Origin: an uncultured bacterium
GTDB taxonomy: Bacteria > Desulfobacterota > GWC2-55-46
Reading direction: 5' to 3'
Length of the DNA: 36,203 nt
Assembly (NCBI GenBank): GCA_905339405.1
Contig: CAJPGC010000049.1
Location: forward strand, 1-36,203
Position 1 is the first letter of the stretch. Each line of letters begins with the position of its first letter. A model generated the notes under the pieces. The model made no database searches. It saw nothing but the letters and a program-made list of their open reading frames with translations, and was not told the origin of the DNA. Below, piece after piece: positions 34,557 to 36,203 of the stretch. A program made the translations under genes and the position numbers.

Positions 34557-34584
34557 GGCATAAACTGCAAGAGGGTTACCCGGT

Positions 34585-35538
34585 TCAGGTCCTTGCTATT
34601 CTCCTGAAACCCGAGGCCGCGACGACTTCCACTCCGTCGAGGGCGTTGTCCAAAAGCAGGTTCATCCCGAGGTTGTCGCTCGCGATGTGTCCGGCTATAA
34701 CGACGTTGATATGGAACTTGTCGGCCTCTTTCCTGTGGTCGTCGCTGATGTGCATGCCGACGATGGTGCCCACGCCGGCCATTGAGAGCTTCTCGAACGC
34801 CTTCTTCGACCCGCCGGTGCCGCCCGTCATGTCGACGAAGACCTTTCCGGCCCGCCTTTTCTCGGAACCGGTCACTACTTTCGGGCCCACCCCGACTTCG
34901 CTCATCGATGTAGCGTACTCGGGGATGTCCTTCAATATCTTCACGATGTCGGAGACGTGGTACGGCTTCGACTCGTCGAAAAGCTTCTGCAGATAGTCGG
35001 TGACGCAGTTGTCCGCCGGGGTATGGAGGCACATGATGGGGATGTCCAGGAGCCTTGCCGCGTCTACCGCCCTGTTGTGGTTGGCGGGCATGAGCCTTCT
35101 TTCGACCTCCCTTATGCGCTCGTCCATTATGTCTTCGGCGACGTTTATGGGCACGCCGTACTTCAAGAGTATGCCGGACTGCATGTCCATGACGTCGTAG
35201 AGCTTGGCCATGCCCCTGCCTTCGGGGTGGTGGGCGATGATGAGGTCGATGGGCTTGCCCTTGTCGGCAAGTCTGTCGGCTAGCACTACCTCGCCAACTT
35301 CCATGTCTATTCCGACGAGGGCCCTTTTGACTTCCCTTTCGAGGTCTCCGAAAAGGACGCGGGAGTCGGCGTAAGGGTTCGTGAGCTTTTCGGGGTCGAA
35401 GAACTTCCTGTCCTTTTCCTTGAGCTCGTCGTGCTCCTTTTTGGCCTGGTCGAGTTCGCGGGCGACTTCCTCGTGCCCCCTGGGGTCAAAATCCCTGCCA
35501 GTTTTTATCGCCCTCTCGTATATCTCCCGTATCTTCAT
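34585..35538 (-). CDS. NIF3-like dinuclear metal-centre protein
   Basis: 317 residues. An N-terminal helical, charged extension (about 1-70, with VARELDQAKKEHDELKEKDR) is followed by a NIF3-like region. Histidines typical of the metal site are in LIIAHHPEGRG, in MPANHNRAVDA, CLHTPADN and near the end in GMHISDDHRKEAD and VIAGHIASDNLGMN. Proteins of this family form hexamers with two metal ions; their cellular function is not firmly known, GTP cyclohydrolase-like activity having been proposed for relatives. It is first in the mutS2-dnaG-rpoD series, 28 bases before mutS2. I recall homologues with this same extension in Geobacter-type genomes. Confidence 0.8.
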   Translation of the reverse strand: MKIREIYERAIKTGRDFDPRGHEEVARELDQAKKEHDELKEKDRKFFDPEKLTNPYADSRVLFGDLEREVKRALVGIDMEVGEVVLADRLADKGKPIDLIIAHHPEGRGMAKLYDVMDMQSGILLKYGVPINVAEDIMDERIREVERRLMPANHNRAVDAARLLDIPIMCLHTPADNCVTDYLQKLFDESKPYHVSDIVKILKDIPEYATSMSEVGVGPKVVTGSEKRRAGKVFVDMTGGTGGSKKAFEKLSMAGVGTIVGMHISDDHRKEADKFHINVVIAGHIASDNLGMNLLLDNALDGVEVVAASGFRRIART

Positions 35539-35578
35539 TCCCGGCCCTTCCAGAAAATGTACTTACCTTAGTCCCGTA

Positions 35579-35595
35579 ATTATACCGAGATTATA
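35579..35595 (-). promoter_or_regulatory. Two tandem TATAAT boxes upstream of the NIF3-like gene
   Basis: On the minus strand there are two perfect -10 hexamers, at 35590-35595 and 35579-35584, 11 bases apart and about 45 bases before the start. Neither has a clear -35 box. They probably mark the promoter of the NIF3-like-mutS2-dnaG-rpoD unit. Confidence 0.45.
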
Positions 35596-35677
35596 GCCCA
35601 AGTTCTATTTTTTTTGTTCGAGGGGAGGAAAATTGTTGGAAGGATGGAAAAAGGGGGGTTATTTCGGGCAGAACACG

Positions 35678-35783
35678 AGATTCTTCGTCGCCTGCGGCTC
35701 CTCAGAATGACTGACTTATTTAGTACTGCGCATGACCCCGCCATTTGTCATTCTGAAGGAGCGTAGCGACTGAAAGAATCTCG
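35678..35783. repeat. Inverted pair of short dispersed palindromes
   Basis: GAGATTCTTCG...CTCAGAATGA at 35678-35711 and the inverted relative GTCATTCTGA...AGAATCTC at 35747-35783, separated by 35 bases. They are of the same family as 2730-2756. The pair lies just before large element copy C. Confidence 0.75.
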
Positions 35784-35819
35784 GCATTTTCGGTAAACGG
35801 TTGGCTTTCTTATAACTCC

Positions 35820-36203
35820 TTGCGCGCTGCCGCGCTTGAATACTCTTTTCAAAAATACCATGTAACGCGGCTGCCGCCGCTCTCTGTAACATGCTCTGCG
35901 CGCTTTCAGCCTCCCCCACCCGCGAAACGCTTCCCCAAGGTCGCTTCGCTCCCATGCTTCCCCGTCGCGTTTCGCCCTTCCTCCGCGAGAAGCGCTCCGC
36001 ATGTTACGGTGTATGGGTTTAAAAACAATACAAAAACTAATTCTTTTTTGTTGTTTTGTTTTAACCATGCACGGTTTACCCGGCGTAGCGAAGCCTAAGG
36101 TTGGGGGAGGGGGCGAGCAGGCGAGGAAGCAGGGATGCCCTCCGAAGGAGGGCGAGGCTGTATAAGCGGGCCTGCTCGGAGGCAGGAGGCTGAAAGCGAG
36201 CGA
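35820..36203. repeat. Large bipartite palindromic element, copy C (cut by the window end)
   Basis: Module 1 is closed by GTAACATGC (35886-35894) with GCATGTTAC (35999-36007), a different but again complementary pair compared with copy B. The inner stem GCGAAACGC (35922-35930) with GCGTTTCGC (35967-35975) is the same. The A/T-rich linker contains complementary A-rich and T-rich halves. Module 2 begins with GTTTACCCGGC (36074-36084) and has a perfect GCCCTCC-GAA-GGAGGGC hairpin; its closing arm lies beyond 36203. Confidence 0.83.

Overview
The window looks like ordinary chromosomal DNA of a GC-rich, Gram-negative bacterium. I infer a Desulfobacterota-like ('deltaproteobacterial') lineage from four signs: a five-heme secreted cytochrome c, a methionine synthase without its reactivation domain, two PilZ-domain proteins, and a NIF3-like/mutS2/dnaG/rpoD cluster. 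Naming a genus would be guesswork. Most genes are housekeeping and most lie on the minus strand.

Layout. 1-2641 (minus): rlmD, greA, lemA and the start of an HtpX-like M48 peptidase, apparently one operon. 2642-3143: gene-free, with three kinds of palindromic repeat. 3144-5558 (minus): short metH. 5707-7046 (plus): a small lipoprotein ending in a CxxCH motif, a YcgR-like PilZ protein and a 52-residue unknown. 7063-7441: tandem repeats with terminal inverted repeats, running up to the uvrB stop. 7441-9438 (minus): uvrB. 9439-10113: the complete copy of a large bipartite palindromic element. 10114-13397 (plus): ileS-lspA. 13474-22373 (minus): receiver-PilZ regulator, topA, dprA, LysM protein, CpoB-like lipoprotein, engB, a small membrane protein, hisS and a small unknown. 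22540-24519 (plus): acs. 24762-24968 (minus): rpsU. 25166-27043 (plus): a coiled-coil lipoprotein and a seven-repeat Kelch-type protein in more A/T-rich DNA. 27342-28598 (minus): pentaheme cytochrome with two decayed 3'-end copies behind it and a promoter plus attenuator-like leader in front. 28935-35538 (minus): NIF3-like protein, mutS2, dnaG and rpoD in transcription order. 35539-36203: more repeats, including a third copy of the large element cut by the window end.

The housekeeping genes cover translation (ileS, hisS, rpsU, engB, rlmD), transcription (rpoD, greA), replication and repair (dnaG, mutS2, uvrB, topA, dprA), envelope maintenance (lspA, cpoB, LysM, lemA/htpX) and acetate/methionine metabolism (acs, metH).

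The unusual material is between genes. First, a roughly 430-bp element occurs three times (A 2763-2990, B 9549-9980, C from 35820). It is built from two diverged copies of one structured module facing each other around a linker that forms its own stem, and the copies show compensatory base changes. Second, the pentaheme cytochrome has a consensus promoter followed by a roughly 55-nt structured stretch and a strong terminator before its start codon, so its expression is probably controlled by attenuation or a riboswitch-like device. I could not assign either to a known family by eye.
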